Assembly (NCBI GenBank): GCA_000711775.1
Contig: ARYC01017607.1
Location: 26,696 to 90,695, forward strand
DNA: 64,000 bases
Direction of reading: 5' to 3'
Origin: Oxytricha trifallax
Taxonomy: Eukaryota; Ciliophora; Spirotrichea; Sporadotrichida; Oxytrichidae
Within the stretch, counting starts at the first letter, position 1. Each line of letters begins with the position of its first letter. Shown here one piece after another: positions 22,075 through 33,377 of this stretch. Under the pieces are notes generated by a model, which was not told where the DNA came from, did no database searches, and worked only from the letters and a program-made list of their open reading frames with translations. A program made the position numbers and the translations under genes.

Positions 22075-23500
22075 CAGAAGGAATAATTGTCAATTTATAA
22101 TAACGATCTTGAAATTCCTGATAAAAGATCACTAAAGAACTTTCTGAACAGGCAAGGTATAGCGCTGATCGAGACAACAATACTTGATAATAATTTAGTG
22201 TTTAGTAAAATAAAGTGTTTTTATTATTATAAAATAATTTTTATTATTTATAAACAAAATAAACAGGAAAGATCAGTGCAAAAAGCAGAAAATAGATATT
22301 TATAGTAACTTCTTAAAGATGCTTTTAACTTGAACAGCAGTATCTCAAAATATTAAGTATTGATATAAATTATAAAAGAATGTCTTCTTGTTTGTACAAA
22401 TAATAACATTAATTAACAACCAAAAAATAAGGAGTTCATCAATTCCAAATGTTAAAGTAGTTAATTTAAATATGAAATTCATTATTAAAGCTTAATAATC
22501 CTTTCTTAATGATGAGTAATTTACTTATGATAGATTCTTAAAATAGGAACTCCAATCTAAAATGGATAGCCAATTACATATTTATATTAAATATAAGAAT
22601 AAATTTTTCTGACTTTTATAACAGAAATTGATCTTTACAGATTTGTATTTTTTTATAATTGCAGAAACAAGTTTCAATAAAATGAGAGAGTACTTTTTCC
22701 AGTTATTATTAATATTGAAAGTTGAACGATTACCCCATTAAAACATGAAAATTGATCAGCAAGTAATGAAAAATTCAAATGAAGAAAGACAAAGCAATAA
22801 AAAAGCAAACATACTTATTAAAACATAAAACAAGCGATTTAAAAGGATGACCAAGAATATGATATTTTTTTAATCCAGAACAGGAATCAACGAAAATAGA
22901 TCATTTAATTTAATTAATTAAAACAATTTTAAGTTATACATACAAATTAGAGCTCTATATATTATTAATAAACATCTTAATTAAATAAATATATAGAAAA
23001 TTCAAAACAAGTTACTATCACTAAGCAATATAAAGAGCTAGGAACAAATTTAAAATTAAGATATCAAAAATAAATATTTAATTTTACATAAAAAGGTTCT
23101 TACTGAGCTCATTATAATTATTGGTTAAAATGATTTCAACTTTAAAGAAATTTAAGCAGCTATTACTGTATAATAAAATATTTATTTAAATATATAAAAT
23201 AAAATTATTATTTTGATATGCAACATGATAGAAAGCATTAAGAAATTCATTAAAAACATAATTAATAGCTTATTATTTTAAATATTCTGGAATTAAATCA
23301 GGATGATACACCAATAATAAATAAAATTAAGAAAAAGTAATTATAAATATTTATTTCTAAAACATAATAACATAGGTGAGATATTTCGTAAAATTATTTC
23401 AATCTTTAATTAAAAATTGAAATTTTCTTTATATCATTAATTAATTAATTACAATTATTATATTCATTCATTTAATTTTCAAGGCTACTATTAATAATGA
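22075..23500 (+). CDS. Unrecognised Asn/Lys/Gln-rich gene, broken frame
   Basis: The plus strand reads NDLEIPDKRSLKNFLNRQG, then KAENRYLQQLLKDAFNLNSS in the same frame. After a one-base shift at an A6 run near 22425 it reads SIPNVKVVNLNMKF and DEQFTYDRFLKQELQSKMD. TGA 22610-22612 follows. The same frame is then TGA-free for 295 codons to TGA 23498-23500, including KMREYFFQLLLILKVERLP and EERQSNKKANILIK. In DNA of this composition several TGAs would be expected by chance over that length. The extreme AT content of the second half keeps confidence low. Confidence 0.3.
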
Positions 23501-25158
23501 CTGCCTGTTATTCTATCATCAAACTCAGAACATCTGCTAATCAGGAAGAAGCTTAGGCTTTTATTTTAAATCTGGCTTTTAACATACCTCTTCTCTCCAA
23601 AACACACTCTTTCTTCCTTGTGCTGCAGATACATCATAAATAAAGATATGAGTTTATATTTTACTCTTTTAAAATGTGCATTTTGAATGATATTTTCTTT
23701 AAATAATTAATGAAAAATGAAATTAAATATTTGCTTACCTCTTCTCAAAGTCAGATTTAGTGACTCTAAATATGAAGCATCTCTCTTATCAGAATTTATG
23801 AGTTTATTTTTTAAATCTAAGTTCTGCAAAACCACTTTGATAATTGCTTTTACTAAGTTCAAGAGCAAAATAATTCTAATTAGGAAAAACTTTTGTCAAA
23901 GAATCATCTACCCTGAAATATAATCAAGTTAAAATATTTCATAAAACAATATGCCAATAATTTAATTAACAACTAGGAAAAACTTTATAATTTAAGGTGC
24001 CTCCAATTGCACTTGCTCTAAAAACATTATTAAGAGAAGTAAAGCCTATTATCAAAGATTCACTATAGTAATATTTTTAATTAGAAAACATAATCACCTT
24101 TATATTTTAATCATGAAAAATAATGAGAAAAATTGATGATTAGAGAAATTAAATTGAATCTAATTAGAATACTTTTTGTACATATAAAAAATGGAAATGT
24201 ATAAGAAATCGTTCCAACTTCCTCATCTTCATCATCATATTCATCTTCAATATATATTCTTTTAAATCCACTCTCTGTGTCGTGTTGCTAAGGACTTGTG
24301 TTCTTGCCAAGTAGAACTACTAAAAAATAAGAAAAAAGATATATTTTTTGTCACTTACATTTTATATGAGTACTTTATCTACCTCCAACTGCGTCTAATC
24401 TATAAGAATACTTCTTAGTATTTTAAGTTTTTGATTAAATTAATTAATTTCATATTATAGATAGCGAATGATTATTTTAAGCCATTGTTCATTAGATTAT
24501 TTTAGTCATTTGCTAATTCACCAAAATAATTGTCTCTAAACGATTAAATCGCAACAATTATATTTAAATGTACACAAGCACCACAATTAGCAAAAAGTTA
24601 TTTTCACTTTGTTTACAATTCACCACAAATGACTGATTCACTTTTGTTAAGATAAGTACGTAAATGAAGATTCTAGTAGCAAAAAACTAAATATCTGGGA
24701 AGTAAAATAATCTCACTATAGAGAGAATCATGAACACGAAAAAATACTGCTGTTTTATATTTATTAGTAAGCTGAAATAAAAAATTCTGGAATATGTATT
24801 TCAAAGTGTCAAGTAGCTATTTGCCAAAGTTCGCTCCTGCCTGTAAGGTAGAATTATATTCGCCTTCAAAGATATTTTCTATTGATTTCCTAATCGAATA
24901 AATAAATAATGTCTGTGAAATTAAAAATATATAATCATCCTGATCTTATCCATGGAGGGCTTTAAGAATTTTGAGAAACTAATAGTGACTTTAAAATAGT
25001 CATAGATATTGATATTATATTCTTTAGTGATTTTGAATTCATTTAGTATAAAACTCCATTAAACTTTCAATTAAATGATATTCATAATAGGTATTGCTTA
25101 AACCATCTGAACAATCTATGCCTATATATTTCAATAATTTAAATTGCAAAATTAGCAT
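23490..25158 (-). pseudogene. Unrecognised multi-segment gene, broken
   Basis: The minus strand carries a series of coding-like pieces. From ATG 25158 one frame reads GIDCSDGLSNTYYEYHLIES and EGEYNSTLQAGANFGKQLLD, then YKTAVFFRVHDSLYSEIILL. TGAs interrupt it at 25039-25041, 25000-25002 and 24604-24606. A GTAAG...TTTTTTAG interval of 39 nt (about 24308-24346) precedes an acidic segment, IYIEDEYDDEDEEVGTIS. Further pieces are ASAIGGT (near 24010), DDSLTKVFPNQNYFALELSK (near 23900) and SDKRDASYLESLNLTLRR, the last after a shift in an A6 run near 23800 and followed by GTAAGC. It may be a pseudogene, or exons and IESs that I cannot delimit. Family unknown. Confidence 0.35.
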
Positions 25159-26114
25159 TTTTAAAAAAAACTTGAAATTTTTTATTTATTTTTTAGTATA
25201 ATTATATATATAAAAGTGAACTTAGTTGGGGTCATATCTCGAAAATATTAATTGCACACGAAGAGTTTATCTGCTACTATTACAAAGCATTAAAAACTCT
25301 ATCAAACTACAAAATAAATAATATACATTATGAGGGTGGAATGAGTTTGACCCCATTCCCGAAATATCTGAGAATTTAGTTCATTAAAGACTGATCCATA
25401 ATAGTAAAGTTATCTTATTTATTTGTGTTGGTTTATAAAATTTAAATAATAAAAAAGAAGTCATAATCATATGAAAGAAATTTTTGCAAATCATTATAAC
25501 TTTTCATTTCGGCAATTGCAAGAAGTACTTTTTTATATATGAAATCCAGCTTCTCAATTCAACAGTTTTTAAAAGACTTTTAATGAATGATTTTTTCCTG
25601 TCTAATCAGATATATAACTGGAGAAAGATGGAATCTCTAACATAACTTTTGATAGAAGACCATTTTTAAAGTTTAAACTAGAACAAGAAATTAATCTTTT
25701 TTATTTATTTAGACATTTGAAATTTAGAATCTATAACTTTGCCAAGTTTAAATTGTTCAAATGAATAAATAGGTTAGGGTATATATCGTCAATTAATATT
25801 TAACTTTAAATTTCTCTTTTAGCTCTTTTTAAGTTTTTTTAGCTGATTTATAGCCATATAATTTTTGTTTAAAGCACCATTCCTTTCTAACGTTAAAAGC
25901 TAGTCAATTTAGTTAATATCCCAAAGTTTACTTGATATAACTTTCTTAATATGTTTAACATTCTACGTATGAAGCACGTACAGAACAAGAAAAAGTGAAG
26001 AAATCTGGTAAGCAGTCCATAATCAGAGTTACTTTTGAGACAACAATATCTCAGACATTAACCATCTTTTATTTTACTTAATCTTATTATCAATCATATA
26101 GTAAATAGGACAAA
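25159..26114. other. AT-rich gene-less stretch
   Basis: AT-rich DNA without a supported gene. GGGGTCATATCTCGAAA near 25229 has an approximate inverted partner near 25347, but the match is short. Confidence 0.4.
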
Positions 26115-26520
26115 ATTTTAGCAATAAATTTGAATTTGGAAATTAAATTAAATTAAAATTATAAAATATAAAAATATTGGCAGTTTACATTTTTTAAACC
26201 TAAAAAATGTAGTACTTGTAAAATAGAAGACTCAAAATTAGTAGGACTTTACTATAGGCGTGGTTCCTCACTTCCATGAAGTTAGATGAATTGATTTTAA
26301 TTTTATTTGATTTGTTGTTTTTTTTTATTTTGATGCTAAAATTGAAGTCAATTTATTTCGATCAAGGTAGTACCGCCAATAGTAAAGTCCTGTTAATTTT
26401 TAATTATCTCTTAAACAAGTACATTATTTTCTAGGTTAAAATAATGTAAACTGCCAATATTTTGATATTTTATAATTTAATTTTATTTAATTTTCCAAAT
26501 TCAAATTTATTTCTACAATA
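26115..26520. repeat. Foldback element, family II
   Basis: The inverted arms share AAATAAATTTGAATTTGGAA at the outside and AATATTGGCAGTTTACAT further in. An inner inverted motif GGACTTTACTATAGGCG pairs with CGCCAATAGTAAAGTCC. Related elements lie at 40075-40450 and 60191-60607. The element is about 400 bp with no coding capacity and no clear target duplication. Confidence 0.75.
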
Positions 26521-27060
26521 ATAAAAAATACTTTTTAGGTTATAATAAAGCCATTTATTGAAGTATATCTTCACCTTCAAGCTTTAAACTATCTTCTTCA
26601 ATTCTCTGAGAAAAAACAATTCTTTGATATTTTTTATTTTTTCTTAAAGATTTAGCGTACATATGTCCTTCAATTATTGATAAAAATCATTATTTTCATG
26701 TCAAAGTCGCAATCGTTAACTACTAAGCTTTTAGTAAGTTGTTCATAGAACCTAAAAAAGAAGCATAAAATGTTAAAACCAGCTTAAAATATCTATCTAT
26801 AATAATATATTAAATTGTCATGCTGACAGTACAATTTAACAAAGATTTTCTCTTACAAAACCGTGTTTCAAATAATGTGTATATTTCTAAATTATTTAGT
26901 TAAATTCATCAGATATTGTCTTTGCAGCTTCTTATCATACACGCCTATTTTAAACAGAAAAATATCAATTTATTTGCTCTAATAAGCGCCCATTTTAACT
27001 TTTTATGTAATTTATTTAAGTTAATCTCTTGGAAACTATTCACTATATAATAGCAAGGGT
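26521..27060. other. AT-rich gene-less stretch
   Basis: AT-rich spacer between two foldback elements; no supported feature. Confidence 0.4.
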
Positions 27061-27061
27061 A

Positions 27062-27631
27062 ATGGCCCCCAGGACAACATAAAATATTTTTCCCAAAATT
27101 TTCAAATGATTTATAAGTCATTAAAATTTCATAAATACTTATAATAATTCCCTTAATATGTCACAAATGATATTTTAAGATTGACCCACAAAAATCAAGC
27201 ATCTAATTTAGATAAAATAAAAAAAATTAATTAAATCTTTAAAATTTTATATAAGATTTGTTTCATAGATTTTATTTTTACTTTAATATTATGATTATTA
27301 AATAAAGAGCTGTAATTTCAATCGGAATAGTTAAAGAATTACTTAAATTTAAATAAAAAAGTAAATCAATAAAAAATTACCACTCTTTATTTAATAATCA
27401 TAATATTAAAGTAAAAATAAAATCTATGAAACAAATCTTATATAAAATTTTAAAGATTTAATTAATTTTTTTTATTTTATCTAAATTAGATGCTTGATTT
27501 TTGTGGGTCAATCTTAAAATATCATTTGTGACATATTAAGGGAATTATTATAAGTATTTATGAAATTTTAATGACTTATAAATCATTTGAAAATTTTGGG
27601 AAAAATATTTTATGTTGTCCTGGGGGCCATT
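27062..27631. repeat. Foldback element, family I
   Basis: A nearly perfect long inverted repeat. The left arm starts AATGGCCCCCAGGACAACAT and the right arm ends with its reverse complement. The arms are about 255 bp and match almost throughout; the spacer is about 60 bp. There is no coding capacity. The second member, at 32623-33243, shares the pattern GGC-CCC, a GACA tract and a T-rich block. The high arm identity suggests recent activity or gene conversion between arms. Confidence 0.88.
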
Positions 27632-29168
27632 TCCCCAAAGCAGTGAGCAACCTTAAGCTTTGGGACAACAAGATCAGCATAGCTTTTTTCTGTGGTGCTC
27701 GCTGAATAATATCCTAGGTTTTAACTTAAAATGTAATAAATATTTCTCAAAAATACTTCCAGAAACCTAAAAATTTATAATTTTGAGGACAAGGGCTATT
27801 TAGAAGACTGATTAGTTAAGTGAAAATATGTTCTGCTACCTCATACCTATATCATTAAAATTATCAAAAGGTTTAATGTTTACTATGAAATCTTGGAAGT
27901 CAAGCTTGTTTAACCTTAAAGACCTAAAAAGCATATTTGCTATTTCTGCAAGTTAACAAAAGCTTGAAATAAGGTCAGATTCTAATATAGCTTGCTACAG
28001 TTATGTAATTTTGATGTTTTCTAAAACACAATATTAATTATAAGCTGGAATATAAACAATATTTATGCACTTTATTATTTATTAAATTGATTTATAATTT
28101 AAATCTTTTATTCTAACATAATTCTAAAACCCTATATGCGAGTTATTGCAAAACATTTTAACATTCTTCAGCAAATAAATCAATTCATTTTTCATAAATT
28201 GCTTTTTTAAAAAAATTTGAAATTCATTTTTTTAATTATATTTTTTTAATTCAAATCTTTAACTCATATATAATGTTTGTCAATTAATATTTGACTACCT
28301 CGTTCTATTATAGATTCACTAGCTTTCCATATGCTTGCATTTATTTAGGCTGGGTTTGAAATCAGGTTTTTTATTGCATTTTATCAGCTTGCTAAATAAG
28401 TTTTATTTCAGATTCCCTGGTTAATTTCTTTGAGCTCAAGTGTAGTCTACTTTGAATGTACTTGAAAAATAAATAGTGTTCATGATTGTATAAAATCAAT
28501 TAATTTTAAAAGAATATATTTATAATTTAAGTTATGATACATTAACAATCTAGATTTAGCCCATGACTGTCATTATTTTTAGCATTCCATATCTCCAGAA
28601 TCTTCAATTTATAATCCTATACTTTTTATTTACACATATGTATATAGATTTTTAAAACTTATCAAAAATTAAAAGTAAGAATAAAATATCATTAAACCCT
28701 AAAAGATTCATATAAACACATCCATATTTAGGTATTTTTTTAATTTTAATTGAGGGTAAAATATTGCTTTCTGAATGAATGATTAAATTATATTTTCAAG
28801 CCTTATGAAATATCCTACCCTAAGTTCATTATAAAAAGAATGAATTCCCATTTTATATTCACATAATTTAAGAAAATAATTTCTATTCTCATAAGTTAAA
28901 GACCTATGATTTTTTATTATTTTTGCCTTTTCTTTTTCTATTTTTTTAAATAGAAGCTATTTTTCTTCAGCATCTTCTATATTTCTTTGTAATTCAACTC
29001 ACTCAAGTATATTCTATAGAGTATAATCAATAAGCAAATATGAATTAATTTTAAGATGAATTATACTAATTATATAAAATATTTAAAAAGTTTATCCAAG
29101 GGAATTTAAAAATGTAATATTATAATTTCTTAAGAGTTTATTCAAGGGACTAAGCTCTCAATTCTATA
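27632..29168. other. AT-rich stretch, no clear gene
   Basis: Mostly AT-rich. A short GC-richer patch at 27640-27720 directly abuts the foldback element and may be the edge of a small MDS, but no convincing frame was found. Confidence 0.4.
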
Positions 29169-29781
29169 ATGGATTAAAAAGTGAACTAGAATTGTAAGTA
29201 ATTTTTTTTAAATAACAAATCACTTAGTTTATTAGACAGAGGTAGAATATTAAAATACTAGAACTCAGTTAGAGACAACTTAAATTATAGAAAAGATAAA
29301 TATGGTATCTGAGGAGTCATAACTGGAACAGGGGTTAGGTCAAATTAGCAGTAATCTTATGACAGTAGTAGATGAGAAATACCATCAAAAGCTACAAAGC
29401 CTAGTCAATAAAGCGTTGTTTGAGTAAGATAATATTGAGAATAAACATAGCAAAATAATAAGTGCCCTATCATTAGAATTATTTTAGATTCAAATTAAAA
29501 TATTCCTTAATAATTTAAATAAAAATTGTTCTTTATAGTGCAGATTGATTAATAAAGATGCTATAATATGAAATAAGGCATAATTTTTCAAGAGCCGAAA
29601 GCCTAATGACCATGAATTTTATAGAGCTAATCAAAATTAATTTAGGAAGAGTGTGAGTAGTTAAGTTCTCAATATAAACGTAAAGGAGGAGGTTTTACAT
29701 CCCACAGAATCCAAAGAAAATAAAATTTTAATGAAATATTCGGAAGATAGTAATTAAACTATGGGAGGTGCAGGATCTTGA
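29169..29781 (+). CDS. Unrecognised gene with 34-nt intron and possible internal IES
   Basis: ATG 29169 starts MDQKVNQN. A GTAAGT...CTTAG intron (29194-29227) follows, and exon 2 continues in frame with FYQTEVEYQNTRTQLETTQ, SEESQLEQGLGQISSNLM and VVDEKYHQKLQSLVNKALFE. An AT-rich stretch near 29482-29586 contains TGA 29569-29571. The same frame then resumes with FFKSRKPNDHEFYRANQN and ends KYSEDSNQTMGGAGS at TGA 29779-29781. AATT flanks the AT-rich stretch; joining there gives ...LEFFKSR... in frame, so it may be a short IES of about 100 bp. The protein is Gln/Glu-rich and helical. I do not recognise it. Confidence 0.5.
29194..29227 (+). other. 34-nt intron candidate
   Basis: GTAAGTAATTT at the donor and AAATCACTTAG at the acceptor. 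Removal joins the eight-codon first exon in frame to exon 2. The interval is almost pure A/T, as usual for ciliate introns. Confidence 0.6.
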
Positions 29782-30536
29782 ATTAAGCAAACAATCACAT
29801 AATCAGTCACAATATTAAAGTAAATAATAACAATTTCTCAAAAATTACATCCTAGGAATGAATTAGAATGAGTAGGATATCAAAAAGGCTTCTTAAGTGT
29901 TGGCGATATTATATAGATACAATGATAAAGTTTATTATATAAATACAAAATGAAAGAAAAATTAAGACGGACAGGTCTAGAAAAAATTAATAATAAACAA
30001 AAGAAGATTTATAAAAGTATATTAAATAGAAAGTTTATTGTTTTAAATCTAATTTGATTATGAATTTATCTATCATTGAAGTATTAAAATATTTTAAACT
30101 AACTTTGAAAATTGAAGCAGGTAACAATGATATACTATTATTAATTAAGTGAGAATTTTATTCTCTATTTTTAAGGTCAAAATTATGAACAGATTTTAAA
30201 ATCAGGGGAAAATATAGTAATTAAAATATTTCAAAAGATACATTCATATCTATTTTAAGATTTTTATGACAATGAAATGAAAAAATTCTATGACAAAGTT
30301 AAATCACTATATCATAAATATTAGCAAAAGAGTACTAAAAATAACATTGCGATAGTTTACGAATTATTTTTAAAGTATTACTTACGTCTTTAAAATGTTT
30401 TTTTATATTAAAAATAATAATAATAATAATAATAATAAAAATAATAGTAAAAATAATAATAATATGATCACATTGAGGTCTCTGAAGATCATGATCTTAA
30501 ATATATGTTAATATATAAGGGTCTAGCCATTTTAAT
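29782..30536. other. AT-rich stretch with (AAT)n microsatellite
   Basis: No gene recognised. An imperfect AAT trinucleotide run spans about 30412-30462. Confidence 0.55.
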
Positions 30537-31590
30537 TATATGTAACTCAATTCAGTTCATGTTTGTCAAAGGCATCAGAATCCTTAGTAGAAGATTTTCA
30601 TGTTTTGGAATTTTCAGGATCTTGACTTTCAGATTCTTAGATCTAGAATGGATCTTTTAGCATTCTAAGTAATGAGTTGTCTACTTTCACACTTAGTGTT
30701 CTCATACCAAGTCTTAATTTGAGCTAGTTAATGAGTATTTAAATGGCTTCGCTGTCGTTCTCGGTGTTTATTACTTTTTGTTTTATCATGACAGTATATT
30801 TTGAAAGGAAAATCTTATGTCAATGTTGGTGAGAATGGTTGAATTAAGAACCGTGATTCCTAGAATGCTGGATAGTTTATCGATCCATTCTTCGTCAAGT
30901 TTAGGGAAGGTTGATTTACCATCCCATGCATATAAGTGTGTTACCAGCTAGCATGATTCTAGTAGAATTTCATTATCTATACGTGACAGTTTATTTCCAA
31001 TTGTATTAATGTAACTTTACCTGGGGTTATAATATGTAATTGCCCCAATTTTCATTTTTTCTTGTATGTCTTAAAGTTAATAGTCAAGAACTTAAACTAC
31101 TTGAGAGAGCAAAGTACCTGGTTTATCAAGAATTTATTTAAAAAACTCAGTTTGTAATTGGATATTTGGAGCTGTAGTTAGACTATTTTATCCTAAATTA
31201 TAAGAGTTATTCCTTAGTTATAAGGTCTAGTCTTTGTCTGATAGCTAAAAATTTGTTCCAAGAGTGAAGTTTTAATTCTCTGAAATTATTCGGATTTTTG
31301 CTAATTTTTATGATGATGTCAAAACTAGATTTATAGATTACTTATGAGGGAGGCTTGATAATAATTTATTTTCCACTATTTTACATAGATTTAAGAGGTA
31401 TTATTAAAATTATTCCCTTTTAGACTATATCAAGTCATTATGGAACATGTTTGTAAAATTTTGTGTTTCAGTTTGATGAAAGTTTATGGCTGATACTACC
31501 ATTTCTTTGGTAAGCACCTCCATATCTACCAAGTGATTTCTGGTTAGAATCTGGTCTTCCCTAATTTGGTATTCCGATCTGTGATGTCTA
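30537..31590 (-). CDS. Unrecognised gene, main body and tail (shifted frames)
   Basis: This continues the gene that starts at 31981. A minus-strand frame entered near 31580 (SEYQIREDQILTRNHLVDME) is TGA-free for about 260 codons to TGA 30786-30788. It includes KQILDKPGTLLSQVVQVLDY, KLSRIDNEILLESCQLV and LDEEWIDKLSSILGITVLN. After another shift it reads MIKQKVINTENDSEAIQ, then LRMLKDPFQIQESESQDPEN. Length and composition make chance unlikely. The protein looks helical with no recognised catalytic motif. The two frame changes may be sequence errors, small introns or decay. Confidence 0.5.
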
Positions 31591-31981
31591 CATATTCGGA
31601 TTTGAGGTAGAAAGACTCACTCTTGATGATGTCTTCTATGTTCCAAGCGATGTCTAGAATTATTTTCCAGGTGTTGTAGTTTGCAAAGCTTAATGATTCT
31701 ACATATGTGCCCTTTTTCTTGTTGGAAAAGAAAAGATAAGACTTCTCTTTACATGTTCGTTCTGAGGGCTGGTATTTTGCTTTCGTGTGTGTTATAAGCG
31801 ATACAGATGCAATTGACTTTTGAAGGAGTCTAACCTAGATAGTGCTTAATTGCACACATCTATTAGTTTCCTTTAAGAGAAATCTGAAGAGATGACATAA
31901 CTTTGCTTATTTTAGTTACTTGAGATTGTGCGTCTTAAGTAGTTGGTAAATGTGTGATCTAAGTGTGTCTATGTTGTGCAT
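31430..31981 (-). CDS. Unrecognised gene, 5' part (184-codon frame)
   Basis: ATG at 31981 (MHNIDTLRSHIYQLLKTHN) opens a frame with no TGA until 31430-31432. It has convincing segments KYQPSERTCKEKSYLFFSNK and NYNTWKIILDIAWNIEDII, then KSESFYLKSEYVDITD. After VDITD (about 31580) coding character moves to the frame described for 30537-31590, so the real product probably switches there. The island has higher GC than its flanks. It may be a single-MDS macronuclear gene or a germline-limited gene. Function unknown. Confidence 0.55.
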
Positions 31982-32622
31982 TTTGGTTTTAACCTTAGGA
32001 TACACGGTAAGTCGATAAAAATTAATTTGTTTTTTTTATATTAATTTGATATAAAAAAATGCCAAAATAATAATCTATGATTGCTAATTAATCTTATAAT
32101 TCTTTGAAAGTTTGAAGAACTTATATTGTTTTCTAAATTATGGGGCAATCTTACCATAAGATAAAGACGAGGATTTTATGAAAAATTAAAATATTATTCT
32201 TAAAAAGTCCTTAGCGAATATTAGTTAATATAAAATGTTGAAGAGTTTTTCACTTGTTTGTTTTATATTGATATATTGTTTCGTGAAGAATTTGATGGAA
32301 ATAAGCAAAATAATTTATAGACTAAAAACAAGGTATCTTAATTTCTTTATAACTAATCAAACTTGAAATAATATTTAATAATGTACGATAGAAACACCGA
32401 ACTGGTCTCAAGAGAATATTTTGATTTATTAGCTAAAAGTTAATAAATCAATTATAAATAATCAATTTTTTTTAATTGATTATTATTTTATAATATTTAA
32501 TATTTTCAATCCGTAAATAAATTTACTCATACTTATTTTTGTTTCTTAATCTAAGAAAATGAATTAGAGTGAAAATTTTTTATGGCAAATTTAATTTTTT
32601 GTATATAGTTTTAAATTTGGGT
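31982..32622. other. AT-rich gene-less stretch
   Basis: AT-rich spacer. Local self-complementary A/T blocks near 32440-32490, nothing else supported. Confidence 0.45.
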
Positions 32623-33243
32623 AAAGGCCCTTGACGGTGGGAGACAAAAATTTTTTCTCAAATTTTTCAAACATTCTTAAAATTATAAAAACTTCACAAT
32701 CACCAATTATAACTCTTTAATAAAGTTTTAAAGTGACATTTCAAGAAGTCAAAAATACAATTATCATAGTATCTTCTTATAATAAATTATAGTAAAATTA
32801 TTGAATGTATTTTTATCTTAATATTGTTTACTCTAATTTAACAATTTTTATGAAAGATTTTACTCATAGTTTTAATTATGTTTCCCAAGAATAAGTTTAT
32901 ATTTTTACCTGAATTCAAATGTTAGATAAAAGGTTATTACAATTTAATAAGTTTCAGTTAAAAATATAAACTTATTATTGGGAAAAATAATTAAAACTAT
33001 GAGTAAGATCTTTCATAAAAATTGTTAAATTAGAGTAAACAATATTAAGATAAAAATACATTCAATAATTTTACTATAATTTATTATAAGAAGATACTAT
33101 GATAATTGTATTTTTGACTTCTTGAAATGTCACATTGAAACTTTATTAAAGAGTTATAATTGGTGATTGTGATGTTTTTATAATTTTTAGAATGTTTGAA
33201 AAATTTGAGAAAAAGTTTTGTCTGCCCCCGCTAGGGAGCCATT
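32623..33243. repeat. Foldback element, family I (second member)
   Basis: The left arm (about 32623-32890) and right arm (about 32965-33243) are inverted copies. They share the outer GGC...CCC block, AGACAAAA, a TTTTTCTCAAATTTTTC block, and inner TTAAAACTATGAGTAA with its complement. There is no coding capacity. A TBE begins at the very next base after the right end, at 33244. Confidence 0.85.
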
Positions 33244-33377
33244 CAAAACACCAAAACCCTTTCAGTAGTTTGTTTGAGTTTTTTATTGATAAAAGTAAAC
33301 TATTAACGCATACTTTATAGGGGGTGGTTAGGGTTTATGAAGGGGTTTAATAAAAAAATATTAGTTTAAGTGAGTAT

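Noticed and set aside
25215..25365. Small foldback around GGGGTCATATCTCGAAA
   Set aside because: The inverted match is short and gapped, not clearly above chance.
30412..30462. AAT microsatellite as a regulatory or structural element
   Set aside because: Simple trinucleotide runs are common in AT-rich ciliate DNA and nothing around it suggests a role.
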